Positions 57,767-64,000 of a stretch of 64,000 nt of DNA are shown here, one piece after another. The notes under the pieces were generated by a model. The model made no database searches. It was not told the DNA's origin and saw nothing but the letters and a program-made list of their open reading frames with translations. Numbering within the stretch: position 1 is the first letter of the stretch; each line of letters starts with the position of its first letter. The stretch is from Azoarcus olearius (lineage in GTDB: Bacteria > Pseudomonadota > Gammaproteobacteria > Burkholderiales > Rhodocyclaceae), in contig NZ_CP016210.1 in assembly GCF_001682385.1 (NCBI RefSeq), forward strand, positions 1,488,001-1,552,000, given 5' to 3'. The translations under genes and the position numbers were made by a program.

Positions 57767-57803
57767 TCTAGGTCAATGCCTGCCGCCGCGATAAAGGCAT
57801 ACT
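57763..57803 (+). promoter_or_regulatory. FNR/ANR-type box and -10 of the proposed small RNA promoter
   Basis: TTGATCTAGGTCAA (57763-57776) matches TTGAT-N4-ATCAA with one mismatch. CATACT (57798-57803) is a -10-like hexamer. With class II geometry (site centre at -41.5) transcription would start at about 57811. The box overlaps the ccoS stop codon. Confidence 0.6.
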
Positions 57804-57810
57804 GCAGCCA

Positions 57811-57909
57811 TGGATTTCCTGTTGCCGGTGAGCCTTCACGGGCAACAACTGCAGGACTTATGGCTCTCTGTTGGGGTTGGGGGTGCGTTCAATACGCACC
57901 CTTTTTTTT
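57811..57909 (+). ncRNA. Candidate FNR-regulated small RNA
   Basis: The predicted start (57811) to the end of the T-run (57909) gives about 99 nt. It would contain a stem-loop at 57821-57846 (GTTGCC/GGCAAC with inner GTGA/TCAC and loop GCCT), a roughly 34-nt single-stranded linker including GGCTCTCTGTTGGGG, and a terminator stem-loop GGGTGCGT/ACGCACCC followed by eight T. This is the layout of Hfq-type sRNAs. An ATG at 57810 opens a frame that runs through the terminator without a stop, so a protein is unlikely. FnrS of enterics and FNR-controlled sRNAs of Neisseria are known analogues by regulation only; no sequence homology is claimed. Confidence 0.5.
57881..57909 (+). terminator. Strong intrinsic terminator
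   Basis: Eight base pairs (GGGTGCGT with ACGCACCC), a 5-nt loop and TTTTTTTT. It would end both ccoI-ccoS readthrough and the proposed small RNA. Confidence 0.85.
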
Positions 57910-57982
57910 CGCCTCGACCCTCCCGCTGGTGTATCGTTCACGGTTTACTCGCCTGCTCGATTTGCGGGGTCAGTCTCACTTC

Positions 57983-58003
57983 ATTGCACCGTTGCGGTGC
58001 AAT
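57983..58003 (+). promoter_or_regulatory. Perfect NtrC-type palindrome
   Basis: ATTGCACCG-TTG-CGGTGCAAT is a perfect 9+3+9 inverted repeat. Its core TGCACC-N5-GGTGCA (57985-58001) equals the NtrC (NRI) consensus. It lies 7 bp upstream of the ccoN FNR box. No sigma-54 promoter (GG-N10-GC) follows it before ccoN. Another dimeric regulator with the same half-site is possible. Confidence 0.5.
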
Positions 58004-58009
58004 AGAATC

Positions 58010-58050
58010 TTGATCTGAATCAAGTTCAGGAGTCGACCCGAGGGTATCCT
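58010..58050 (+). promoter_or_regulatory. ccoN: Consensus FNR/ANR box and promoter of ccoNOQP
   Basis: TTGATCTGAATCAA (58010-58023) is a perfect TTGAT-N4-ATCAA box. TATCCT (58045-58050) lies at -10 for a start near 58058, class II geometry identical to the upstream box. The leader of about 75 nt contains two hairpins (TCCTTC/GAAGGA at 58047-58066; CCAGCC/GGCTGG at 58073-58091). Confidence 0.75.
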
Positions 58051-58132
58051 TCCGACGGTTGAAGGATCATCGCCAGCCTGGGTCCGGCTGGTCGGTAGGC
58101 TTTACAAGGGGTTTTTAACTAAGAGGTGACTC

Positions 58133-59557
58133 ATGCAATCGCAAGCGACTTATAACTACAAAGTCGTGCGCCAGTTCGCCATCATGACGGTGGTGTGGGG
58201 CATTGTGGGCATGCTAGTCGGCGTCATTGCCGCGGCACAGCTCGTATGGCCCGAACTGAACGTTCACGAGTGGCTTGGCTACGGCCGGCTTCGTCCGCTC
58301 CACACCAATGCGGTCATCTTCGCATTCGGTGGGTGCGCGCTGTTCGCAACGTCCTATTACGTCGTGCAGCGCACCTGTCACACCCGTCTGTTCGCGCCGG
58401 GTCTGGCGGCCTTCACCTTCTGGGGCTGGCAACTGGTCATCGTGCTGGCTGCGATCACGCTTCCGCTCGGTTTCACCTCCGGTAAGGAGTATGCGGAGCT
58501 GGAGTGGCCGATCGACCTGCTGATTGCGGTTGTGTGGGTTTCCTATGCGGTGGTGTTCTTCGGTACCGTTGCCAAGCGTACCGTCGCTCACATCTATGTC
58601 GCCAACTGGTTCTACGGTGCTTTCATCATCACCGTCGCCCTGCTGCACATTGTTAACAGCATGGCAATTCCGGTCAGCCTTACCAAGTCCTACTCGGCGT
58701 ACGCCGGTGTCCAGGACGCCATGGTTCAGTGGTGGTACGGCCACAACGCTGTCGGCTTCTTCCTGACGGCGGGCTTCCTCGGCATGATGTATTACTTCGT
58801 GCCGAAACAAGCCGATCGTCCGGTCTACTCGTACCGCCTGTCCGTGGTGCACTTCTGGGCGCTGATCTTCACCTACATGTGGGCAGGTCCTCACCACCTG
58901 CACTACACGGCCCTGCCGGACTGGACCCAGTCCGTCGGCATGATCTTCTCGCTGATCCTGCTGGCTCCGTCGTGGGGTGGCATGATCAACGGCATCATGA
59001 CCCTGTCGGGCGCCTGGCATAAGCTTCGTACCGACCCGATCCTGAAGTTCCTGATCACCGCGCTCTCGTTCTACGGCATGTCGACCTTCGAAGGCCCGAT
59101 GATGTCGGTGAAGACCGTCAATGCGCTCTCCCACTACACCGACTGGACCGTGGGTCACGTGCACTCCGGCGCGCTGGGCTGGGTTGCGATGATCTCGATC
59201 GGCTCCGTGTATTTCCTGCTGCCGCGCCTGTACGGCAAGACCGAGATGTACAGCGTGAAGTTGATCAACGCCCACTTCTGGATCGCGACCATCGGCGTCG
59301 TGCTCTACATCGCCTCGATGTGGATCGCCGGCGTGATGCAAGGTCTGATGTGGCGTGCGACCAACCCGGACGGCACCCTGACCTACTCGTTCGTGGAAGG
59401 CGTCAAGGCGAGCTATCCGTTCTGGTCGATCCGCCTTCTGGGTGGCGTTCTGTTCCTGACCGGCATGCTGATCATGTTCTACAACATGGTGAAGACCATC
59501 GCGGGCGAAAAGGCTTACAACGCCCCGGTCATCGCGCCTGCCGCCGCTCACGCCTAA
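58133..59557 (+). CDS. ccoN: cbb3-type cytochrome c oxidase subunit I (CcoN)
   Basis: The 474-residue catalytic subunit with about twelve membrane helices. It reduces oxygen to water at a heme b3-CuB site with very high affinity. Ligand-bearing motifs are visible: [13 protein letters not shown] (His57, low-spin heme b), [12 protein letters not shown] and AGPHHLHY (CuB histidines), and [14 protein letters not shown] (heme histidines). The ATG follows AAGAGGTGA, a good ribosome binding site. It is the first gene of ccoNOQP under FNR-type control. Confidence 0.97.
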   Translation: MQSQATYNYKVVRQFAIMTVVWGIVGMLVGVIAAAQLVWPELNVHEWLGYGRLRPLHTNAVIFAFGGCALFATSYYVVQRTCHTRLFAPGLAAFTFWGWQLVIVLAAITLPLGFTSGKEYAELEWPIDLLIAVVWVSYAVVFFGTVAKRTVAHIYVANWFYGAFIITVALLHIVNSMAIPVSLTKSYSAYAGVQDAMVQWWYGHNAVGFFLTAGFLGMMYYFVPKQADRPVYSYRLSVVHFWALIFTYMWAGPHHLHYTALPDWTQSVGMIFSLILLAPSWGGMINGIMTLSGAWHKLRTDPILKFLITALSFYGMSTFEGPMMSVKTVNALSHYTDWTVGHVHSGALGWVAMISIGSVYFLLPRLYGKTEMYSVKLINAHFWIATIGVVLYIASMWIAGVMQGLMWRATNPDGTLTYSFVEGVKASYPFWSIRLLGGVLFLTGMLIMFYNMVKTIAGEKAYNAPVIAPAAAHA

Positions 59558-59572
59558 GGGAGTATTTCGAGA

Positions 59573-60208
59573 ATGGCTCAATCCAAACACGCAGCAATCG
59601 AGCGGAGCGTATTCCTGATGATCGTGCTGACCCTCCTGACCGTGAGCGTCGGGGGGTTGGTGGAGATCGTTCCGCTGTTCTTCCAGAAGTCCACGACTTC
59701 TCCGATTGACCAGAAGGGCAACGAACTCGCGGTCAAGCCGTACGACCCGGTTCGCCTCGTCGGTCGTGACATCTATATCCGCGAAGGCTGCTACAACTGC
59801 CACTCGCAGATGATCCGTCCCTTCCGCGCCGAAACCGAGCGCTACGGCCATTACTCGGTTGCCGGTGAGTCGATTTACGACCATCCGTTCCAGTGGGGTT
59901 CGAAGCGTACGGGTCCGGATCTGGCCCGGGTCGGCGGTCGTTACTCGGATGAATGGCATCGCGTCCACCTGCTGAATCCGCGCGATGTTGTTCCCGAGTC
60001 CAATATGCCGGGGTATGCCTGGCTCGATCGCCCGGCGAAGGTCGACAACATCCAGGACAAGATGCGCGCCCTCAACAAGGTCGGTCTCCACAAGTACAGC
60101 GATGACGAAATCGCCGCTGCGCCGGAGAAGGTCAAAGGCATCACGGAGATCGAGGCGGTTGTTGCCTACCTCCAGGGCCTGGGCCTCGCACTGCAGAACG
60201 TACGGTAA
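59573..60208 (+). CDS. ccoO: cbb3-type cytochrome c oxidase subunit II (CcoO)
   Basis: A 211-residue monoheme cytochrome c with one N-terminal membrane anchor (residues 12-36), heme-binding CYNCH (Cys73, Cys76, His77) in [15 protein letters not shown], and the Met ligand region [10 protein letters not shown]. It passes electrons from CcoP to CcoN in the periplasm. It lies 15 bp after ccoN. Confidence 0.97.
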   Translation: MAQSKHAAIERSVFLMIVLTLLTVSVGGLVEIVPLFFQKSTTSPIDQKGNELAVKPYDPVRLVGRDIYIREGCYNCHSQMIRPFRAETERYGHYSVAGESIYDHPFQWGSKRTGPDLARVGGRYSDEWHRVHLLNPRDVVPESNMPGYAWLDRPAKVDNIQDKMRALNKVGLHKYSDDEIAAAPEKVKGITEIEAVVAYLQGLGLALQNVR

Positions 60209-60227
60209 AGGTAGTCAGGAGCGCGCC

Positions 60228-60401
60228 ATGGACGTCAACGATCTCAGGACAGTCATCACCGTCATGGGTTTTCTGTGCTTTCTCGCAATCTGCGCTTGGG
60301 CATATAGCGGACATGCGAAAGCCGGTTTTGATGAAGCGGCGCGCCTGCCCTTGACCGATGAGGATCCGGTCGTTGCAGGCCGGCAAGGAAAGGAAGGATA
60401 A
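60228..60401 (+). CDS. ccoQ: cbb3-type oxidase subunit IV (CcoQ/FixQ)
   Basis: A 57-residue, single-helix protein (MDVNDLRTVITVMGFLCFLA, then an acidic tail). CcoQ stabilises the interaction of CcoP with the CcoNO core. It has the typical position between ccoO and ccoP. A CAGGAGCG ribosome binding site precedes the ATG. Confidence 0.93.
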   Translation: MDVNDLRTVITVMGFLCFLAICAWAYSGHAKAGFDEAARLPLTDEDPVVAGRQGKEG

Positions 60402-60404
60402 AAA

Positions 60405-61298
60405 ATGGCTGACTTTGTTAGCGGTTTCTGGAACGTGTATGTGATGGGTCTCGTTGCCCTGAGCCTGCTGTTCTGTGTGTTCGTACTCGTGTCGAACACG
60501 ACCAAGCGGGAAGCGGGCCCGGTTGAGCTGCACGGGCACGTGTGGGACGAGACGCTGGCGGAATACAACAATCCGCTGCCGCGTTGGTGGATGTACCTGT
60601 TCTGGATCACCCTCGTGTTCGCGGTGGTGTATCTGGCGATCTATCCCGGCTTTGGTCGTACCAACGACGGTCGCGGCGCACTCCATCAGTACGAAAACGA
60701 GATGGCGAAAGCCGAAGAGCGCTACGCACCGATCTTTAACCAGTACCTGGATAAGGATTTGAAGGTGGTTGCTGCGGACCCCGAAGCTAACGCGATGGGG
60801 CAGCGGATGTTCCTGACGTATTGCGCTCAATGCCACGGCGCTGCGGCGCAGGGCGCAAAGGGCTTTCCGAACCTGACCGACGATGAATGGAACTGGGGCG
60901 GAGATCCGGAAACGATCAAGACCACCATCACCGGCGGCCGCATGGGCGTGATGCCCCCGTTCGGGCCTGCGCTCGGTGCCGAAGGCGTGAAGGACGTCGC
61001 AAACTATGTCCGCTCGCTGTCCGGTCTGGCGCACGACTCCCTGCGGGCGCAGCGCGGCAAGGACATTTTTGCCCAGAACTGTGTGGCTTGCCACGGCGCG
61101 GACGGCACGGGCAGCACGGCGGTGGGCGCTCCCAACCTGACGAACAAGTCCTGGCTCTACGGTTCGTCGGAGGCCACGATCATCGAAACGGTGACCAATG
61201 GCCGGACCAACCAGATGCCGACCTTCCAGGCTTTCCTGGGTGACGCGAAGATTCACCTGCTGGCTGCTTATGTGACCAGCCTCAGCAACAAGAAGTAA
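60405..61298 (+). CDS. ccoP: cbb3-type cytochrome c oxidase subunit III (CcoP), diheme
   Basis: A 297-residue diheme cytochrome c with two N-terminal membrane helices (about 8-30 and 60-81) and two c-type domains: CAQCH (Cys140, Cys143, His144) and CVACH (Cys226, Cys229, His230). The family motif VWDETLAEYNNPLPRWWMYL is intact. It accepts electrons from soluble or membrane cytochrome c. It lies 3 bp after ccoQ and is followed by a strong terminator. Confidence 0.97.
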   Translation: MADFVSGFWNVYVMGLVALSLLFCVFVLVSNTTKREAGPVELHGHVWDETLAEYNNPLPRWWMYLFWITLVFAVVYLAIYPGFGRTNDGRGALHQYENEMAKAEERYAPIFNQYLDKDLKVVAADPEANAMGQRMFLTYCAQCHGAAAQGAKGFPNLTDDEWNWGGDPETIKTTITGGRMGVMPPFGPALGAEGVKDVANYVRSLSGLAHDSLRAQRGKDIFAQNCVACHGADGTGSTAVGAPNLTNKSWLYGSSEATIIETVTNGRTNQMPTFQAFLGDAKIHLLAAYVTSLSNKK

Positions 61299-61305
61299 TG
61301 GAGTT

Positions 61306-61334
61306 GTCCCCGGGGGTTTTCCCCGGGGACATTT
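61306..61334 (+). terminator. Intrinsic terminator after ccoNOQP
   Basis: A ten-base-pair stem GTCCCCGGGG / CCCCGGGGAC with a GTTTT loop, followed by ATTTT. It separates ccoNOQP from ccoG. Confidence 0.8.
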
Positions 61335-61372
61335 TCTGGTCAATAAAATAAGAATCTACTAATAAAACGATC

Positions 61373-62797
61373 ATGAACGAACCGCTACCTTCCCCAAAAA
61401 CCTCCGTCGCGGACGAGATGGAAGACTCCCTCTATGCCGTGCGCAAAAAGGTCTATACCAGAGCGGTCTCCGGGACGTTCGCGACCTGGCGCTGGGCGTT
61501 GGTGTGGTTTACCCAGCTGATCTTCTACGGTCTGCCATGGCTGACATGGAACGATCGTCAGGCTGTCCTCTTTCATCTGACTGAGCGCAAGTTCTATATT
61601 TTCGGTTGGGTGTTCTGGCCGCAGGACGTCTTCTTCCTGGCGATCCTGTTGATCATCTCCGCGTATGCCCTGTTCTTCTTTACGGCAATCGCGGGGCGGT
61701 TGTGGTGCGGATATGCCTGTCCGCAGACGGTCTATACCGAAATCTTCATGTGGATAGAGCAGAAGATCGAAGGTGACCACAATAAGCGCGCCAAACTCGA
61801 CAAGGCGCCGCTCGGCGTACGCAAGATCGCTATCAAGGCGGCCAAATATGGCGCCTGGGGTGCGGTTGCACTGTGGACCGGATTCACCTTCGTTTCGTAT
61901 TTTTCACCGCTGCGCGAAATGCTCGCTTCGGTCTCGTCGCTGAGCTTTGGGCCGTGGGAGCTTTTCTGGATCCTGTTCTACGCCGGCTTTACCTATTTGT
62001 TCGCGGGCGTAATGAGGGAGCAGGTATGCAAGTACATGTGCCCTTACGCCCGTTTTCAGAGCGTCATGTTCGACGCCGACACGCTCGTCATCACATACGA
62101 CGAAGAGCGTGGCGAGCCGCGCGGAACCCGCAAGAAGGGCGTGGATCCTAAGTCGGTCGGGAAAGGTGACTGTATCGATTGCGGAATCTGTGTACAGGTG
62201 TGCCCCACCGGGATCGACATCCGGAAGGGGCTCCAGTATGAGTGCATAGGGTGTGCCGCCTGTATCGACGCCTGCGATCAGGTGATGGAGAAGATGAGCT
62301 ATCCCAAGGGGCTCATCCGATATTCGACCGAGAATGCGGTCAAGAAACACTGGGGAAGCAAGGAGATCATTGGCCACGTGCTGCGGCCGCGTACGCTGAT
62401 ATACGGCGGCGTGCTGGCCTTGGTCAGTTTGGCGTTTCTGTGGGGGTTGGCGACGCGCGAACCGCTGCGTGTCGATGTGCTGCGTGATCGGACGTCTCTA
62501 GCTCGTGAGGTTGAAGACGGAATGATCGAAAACGTTTATCGCCTGCAGGTGATGAACATGACAGAATCGGCGAGAAGCTTCCACTTCGGTGTCGAAGGTT
62601 TGGACCAGGCCCGGATCGGCTCCGCGGAGACTTCCATCTCCGTTCCGCCGGCGTCGACCCAATCCGTGACGCTTCGGGTATTGGTGCCGGGTGGGGTAGG
62701 CAAGTCTGGCGCAAACGAGCTGTTCATCGTGGTGGCGCCTGATGATGCGCCGCAGGAACGATTGCGGGAAAAGACCACTTTCCTTATGCCGAATTGA
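61373..62797 (+). CDS. ccoG: cbb3 oxidase assembly protein CcoG (ferredoxin-like cupric reductase)
   Basis: A 474-residue membrane protein with about five helices and two 4Fe-4S motifs (CIDCGICVQVCPTGIDIRKG and CIGCAACIDACDQ), plus the conserved WCGYACPQTVYTEIFMWIE and CKYMCPYARFQSVMFD. CcoG (FixG/RdxA) reduces Cu(II) to Cu(I) for cbb3 assembly in studied species. The C-terminal part (from about residue 365) is an Ig-like domain. The ATG has no clear Shine-Dalgarno and lies 43 bp beyond the terminator, so it may have its own weak promoter in the AT-rich stretch 61340-61370. Confidence 0.95.
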   Translation: MNEPLPSPKTSVADEMEDSLYAVRKKVYTRAVSGTFATWRWALVWFTQLIFYGLPWLTWNDRQAVLFHLTERKFYIFGWVFWPQDVFFLAILLIISAYALFFFTAIAGRLWCGYACPQTVYTEIFMWIEQKIEGDHNKRAKLDKAPLGVRKIAIKAAKYGAWGAVALWTGFTFVSYFSPLREMLASVSSLSFGPWELFWILFYAGFTYLFAGVMREQVCKYMCPYARFQSVMFDADTLVITYDEERGEPRGTRKKGVDPKSVGKGDCIDCGICVQVCPTGIDIRKGLQYECIGCAACIDACDQVMEKMSYPKGLIRYSTENAVKKHWGSKEIIGHVLRPRTLIYGGVLALVSLAFLWGLATREPLRVDVLRDRTSLAREVEDGMIENVYRLQVMNMTESARSFHFGVEGLDQARIGSAETSISVPPASTQSVTLRVLVPGGVGKSGANELFIVVAPDDAPQERLREKTTFLMPN

Positions 62798-62801
62798 TTC
62801 G

Positions 62802-63317
62802 ATGAGCTTTAGTGTGACCCAGAAGAAAGCTGCACCCTGGTACCGACAAGGTTGGCCGTGGTTCCTGATTGCGATTCCGGCGACTGCTATTGTCGCTGGC
62901 GTGATTACGCTGATCCTCGCGATCAGGAGTTGGGACGGCCTGGTCGTGGATGACTATTACCGAGAAGGGAAGGCGTTCGTCCAGACTATCGAACGGACCG
63001 AGCGGGCCAAACAACTCGGGTTGTCCGCGCAACTGAACATCAGTACGGACCGGGTGTTGATCGTGTTGTCGTCGTCGGTGCCCAGTGTCACGCTTCCCGG
63101 TACTGTTCGCTTGACGGTATCGCATCCGACCAAGGGTGGCCTGGATCAGGAGATGGTGGTGACGGGGCGAGACGGGGTGTTTGAAGTCAAGATCAGCCCG
63201 CTCGCAACCGGTCGCTGGTTGTTCCAAATAGAAGACGAGCCCCGCGCCTGGCGAATGAACGGGGCCGCTTACCTCCCGACAGAGACGGAGATCCGGATCA
63301 ATCCGACCGGATCATGA
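62802..63317 (+). CDS. ccoH: FixH family protein CcoH
   Basis: A 171-residue protein with one N-terminal helix (about 18-42, WPWFLIAIPATAIVAGVITL) and a periplasmic FixH beta-sandwich (DDYYREGKAFVQTIERTERAKQLG, VRLTVSHPTKGGLDQEM). CcoH acts in assembly and stability of cbb3 oxidase. It lies 4 bp after ccoG, and the gene pair is typical. Confidence 0.9.
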   Translation: MSFSVTQKKAAPWYRQGWPWFLIAIPATAIVAGVITLILAIRSWDGLVVDDYYREGKAFVQTIERTERAKQLGLSAQLNISTDRVLIVLSSSVPSVTLPGTVRLTVSHPTKGGLDQEMVVTGRDGVFEVKISPLATGRWLFQIEDEPRAWRMNGAAYLPTETEIRINPTGS

Positions 63318-63342
63318 ACTGCGTCTTGAAAGGAGAGTCGTC

Positions 63343-63492
63343 ATGGCTTGGAGAGAGTTATTCGGTAGCGACATCGGTTTGCTCAGCCTCTTCACGATCG
63401 GTTTCGTCCTGGTGATGGGCGTCTACATCTACCGGTTTGCTGTTCGCCACATGGCGGAGGATGAGCAAAAAGCCAAGTTGCGGCATCAGTGA
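63343..63492 (+). CDS. Small membrane protein, DUF3149-like
   Basis: A 49-residue protein with one membrane helix (LLSLFTIGFVLVMGVYIYRF) between an amphipathic start (MAWRELFGSDIG) and a charged tail (HMAEDEQKAKLRHQ). Its size and MAWRELFGSD beginning match the DUF3149 group. A strong ribosome binding site (AAAGGAGAG) precedes the ATG, which supports translation. It follows ccoH by 25 bp and is probably part of the ccoGH transcript. Its function is unknown. Confidence 0.75.
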   Translation: MAWRELFGSDIGLLSLFTIGFVLVMGVYIYRFAVRHMAEDEQKAKLRHQ

Positions 63493-63522
63493 TTATTCGA
63501 TGGCGGTAATAAGGAGGTTGAG

Positions 63523-63759
63523 ATGCTCAAGTGGATTCAAGTGCTGTGGCCCTCGTTCCTCGTCGCGGCTCTCGCCGAGGCCGCCTTTTTTACCGTCATC
63601 GACCCTCAGGAACTCTACTTCCAAGGGGAGGCGGTGCATTTTTCGCCGATCTCGACATATTCGATAGGGTTCATCGGATTCTGGTTGATATGCGCCGCTT
63701 CAAGTCTGACAACCCTGTTCTTTCAGCGAACCTCGGACGAGGTTAATCAACGAGACTGA
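63523..63759 (+). CDS. Small two-helix membrane protein of unknown function
   Basis: A 78-residue protein with two hydrophobic segments (WIQVLWPSFLVAALAEAAFF and GFIGFWLICAASSLTTLFF) joined by a short loop. The ribosome binding site AAGGAGG precedes the ATG. It is the last gene of the ccoG-ccoH group, before a strong terminator. No family is recognised with confidence; the position suggests a link to oxidase assembly or regulation. Confidence 0.7.
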   Translation: MLKWIQVLWPSFLVAALAEAAFFTVIDPQELYFQGEAVHFSPISTYSIGFIGFWLICAASSLTTLFFQRTSDEVNQRD

Positions 63760-63772
63760 AAGCGTAGAAAAC

Positions 63773-63805
63773 AAAAAAGCCACTCTGAGAGTGGCTTTTT
63801 TGTTT
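63773..63805. terminator. Bidirectional intrinsic terminator
   Basis: AAAAAAGCCACTC, loop TGA, GAGTGGCTTTTTT is a 13-bp stem with A- and T-runs on both sides. It ends the ccoG-ccoH group on the plus strand and the tRNA-Arg transcript on the minus strand. Confidence 0.9.
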
Positions 63806-63808
63806 ATT

Positions 63809-63885
63809 TGGCGCGCCCGGAAGGATTCGAACCTCCTACCCCCTGGTTCGTAGCCAGGTACTCTATCCAGATGAGCTACGGGCGC
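63809..63885 (-). tRNA. tRNA-Arg (anticodon ACG)
   Basis: A 77-nt tRNA: acceptor GCGCCCG/CGGGCGC, encoded CCA, anticodon stem CCTGG/CCAGG enclosing CTACGAA (anticodon ACG, read as ICG), T-arm GGTTCGAATCC. It is followed on its strand by the bidirectional terminator. A TATTAT -10-like element (minus strand, 63978-63983) lies upstream, with its -35 beyond the window edge. Confidence 0.96.
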
Positions 63886-64000
63886 TGAAAGATTTGAACT
63901 ATAGCACTAACTGTTTAACTTGGGAAGGTTTTTCTTCCGTCGTTTTTTGCTGCGCTTGTGTTCGAACAACGGAGCGCATAATAGACAATATCCTGATGGA

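Noticed and set aside
57776-58018. Two small frames between ccoS and ccoN
   Set aside because: Both run through the oligo-T terminator and the regulatory palindromes. Neither has a ribosome binding site or a plausible protein composition.
58003-58132. Sigma-54 promoter for ccoN following the NtrC-like site
   Set aside because: No GG-N10-GC pair with acceptable flanks is found, so sigma-54 dependence is not supported.

Overview
The window looks like chromosomal DNA of a high-GC betaproteobacterium. Gene content (T6SS, CysB-regulon sulfate uptake, cbb3 oxidase with FNR-type control, an aap-like amino-acid transporter, a tRNA-Ser and a tRNA-Arg) and protein style fit the Rhodocyclales (Azoarcus/Thauera/Aromatoleum type). 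This is inference from content; no 16S or database search was possible.

Layout. (1) 1-8461: housekeeping genes, with glnE (cut by the left edge) divergent from a yhdP-nitrilase-tldD run. (2) 8469-26233: a compact type VI secretion locus in three transcription units: tssJ-tssK-tssL-tssE (minus), an M15 peptidase-tssM-tssB-tssC-hcp-OmpA-like lipoprotein-vgrG-tssF-tssG (plus), and PAAR-tssA (minus). Baseplate, sheath, tube, spike and membrane complex are all present, but no tssH/clpV is seen. (3) 26435-34035: trmA, a zinc-ribbon protein, the fetAB ABC pair, two methyltransferases, a Tim44-like protein and an AraC regulator. (4) About 34.1-41.3 kb: an accessory island, visibly more AT-rich from about 34.7 kb, carrying a PLD-type nuclease-like protein, a CxxC/HNH-like protein, a SIR2-HerA pair (a known class of antiphage defence), an HNH_2 endonuclease and an exported trypsin-like protease, all on the plus strand. 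(5) 41383-54049: hflX, tRNA-Ser, mltF, an aapJQM transporter that lacks its ATPase gene, cysB, a complete sbp-cysTWA sulfate transporter and an MltB-type transglycosylase. (6) 54080-54910: a short-chain dehydrogenase behind a MerR/LiuR-like palindromic promoter. (7) 55069-63759: the cbb3 oxidase locus ccoI-ccoS, ccoNOQP, ccoG-ccoH and two small membrane proteins, followed by tRNA-Arg.

Most notable signals. Between ccoS and ccoN lies a self-contained unit of FNR box, -10, two stem-loops and an oligo-T terminator, which predicts an oxygen-regulated small RNA of about 99 nt. It is followed by a perfect NtrC-type palindrome and a second, consensus FNR box for ccoNOQP. The SIR2-HerA pair sits among further nuclease-like genes of unclear role, and the first island gene is preceded by a CRP-like site and an operator-like palindrome over its predicted start point.

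How genes work together. cco genes build, metallate and supply copper to a high-affinity oxidase used at low oxygen. The cys block imports sulfate under CysB control. The T6SS genes form one contractile injector. SIR2-HerA is expected to act as an abortive-infection NADase complex. Start codons were chosen by reading ribosome binding sites, gene overlaps and family N-termini; doubtful ones are flagged.
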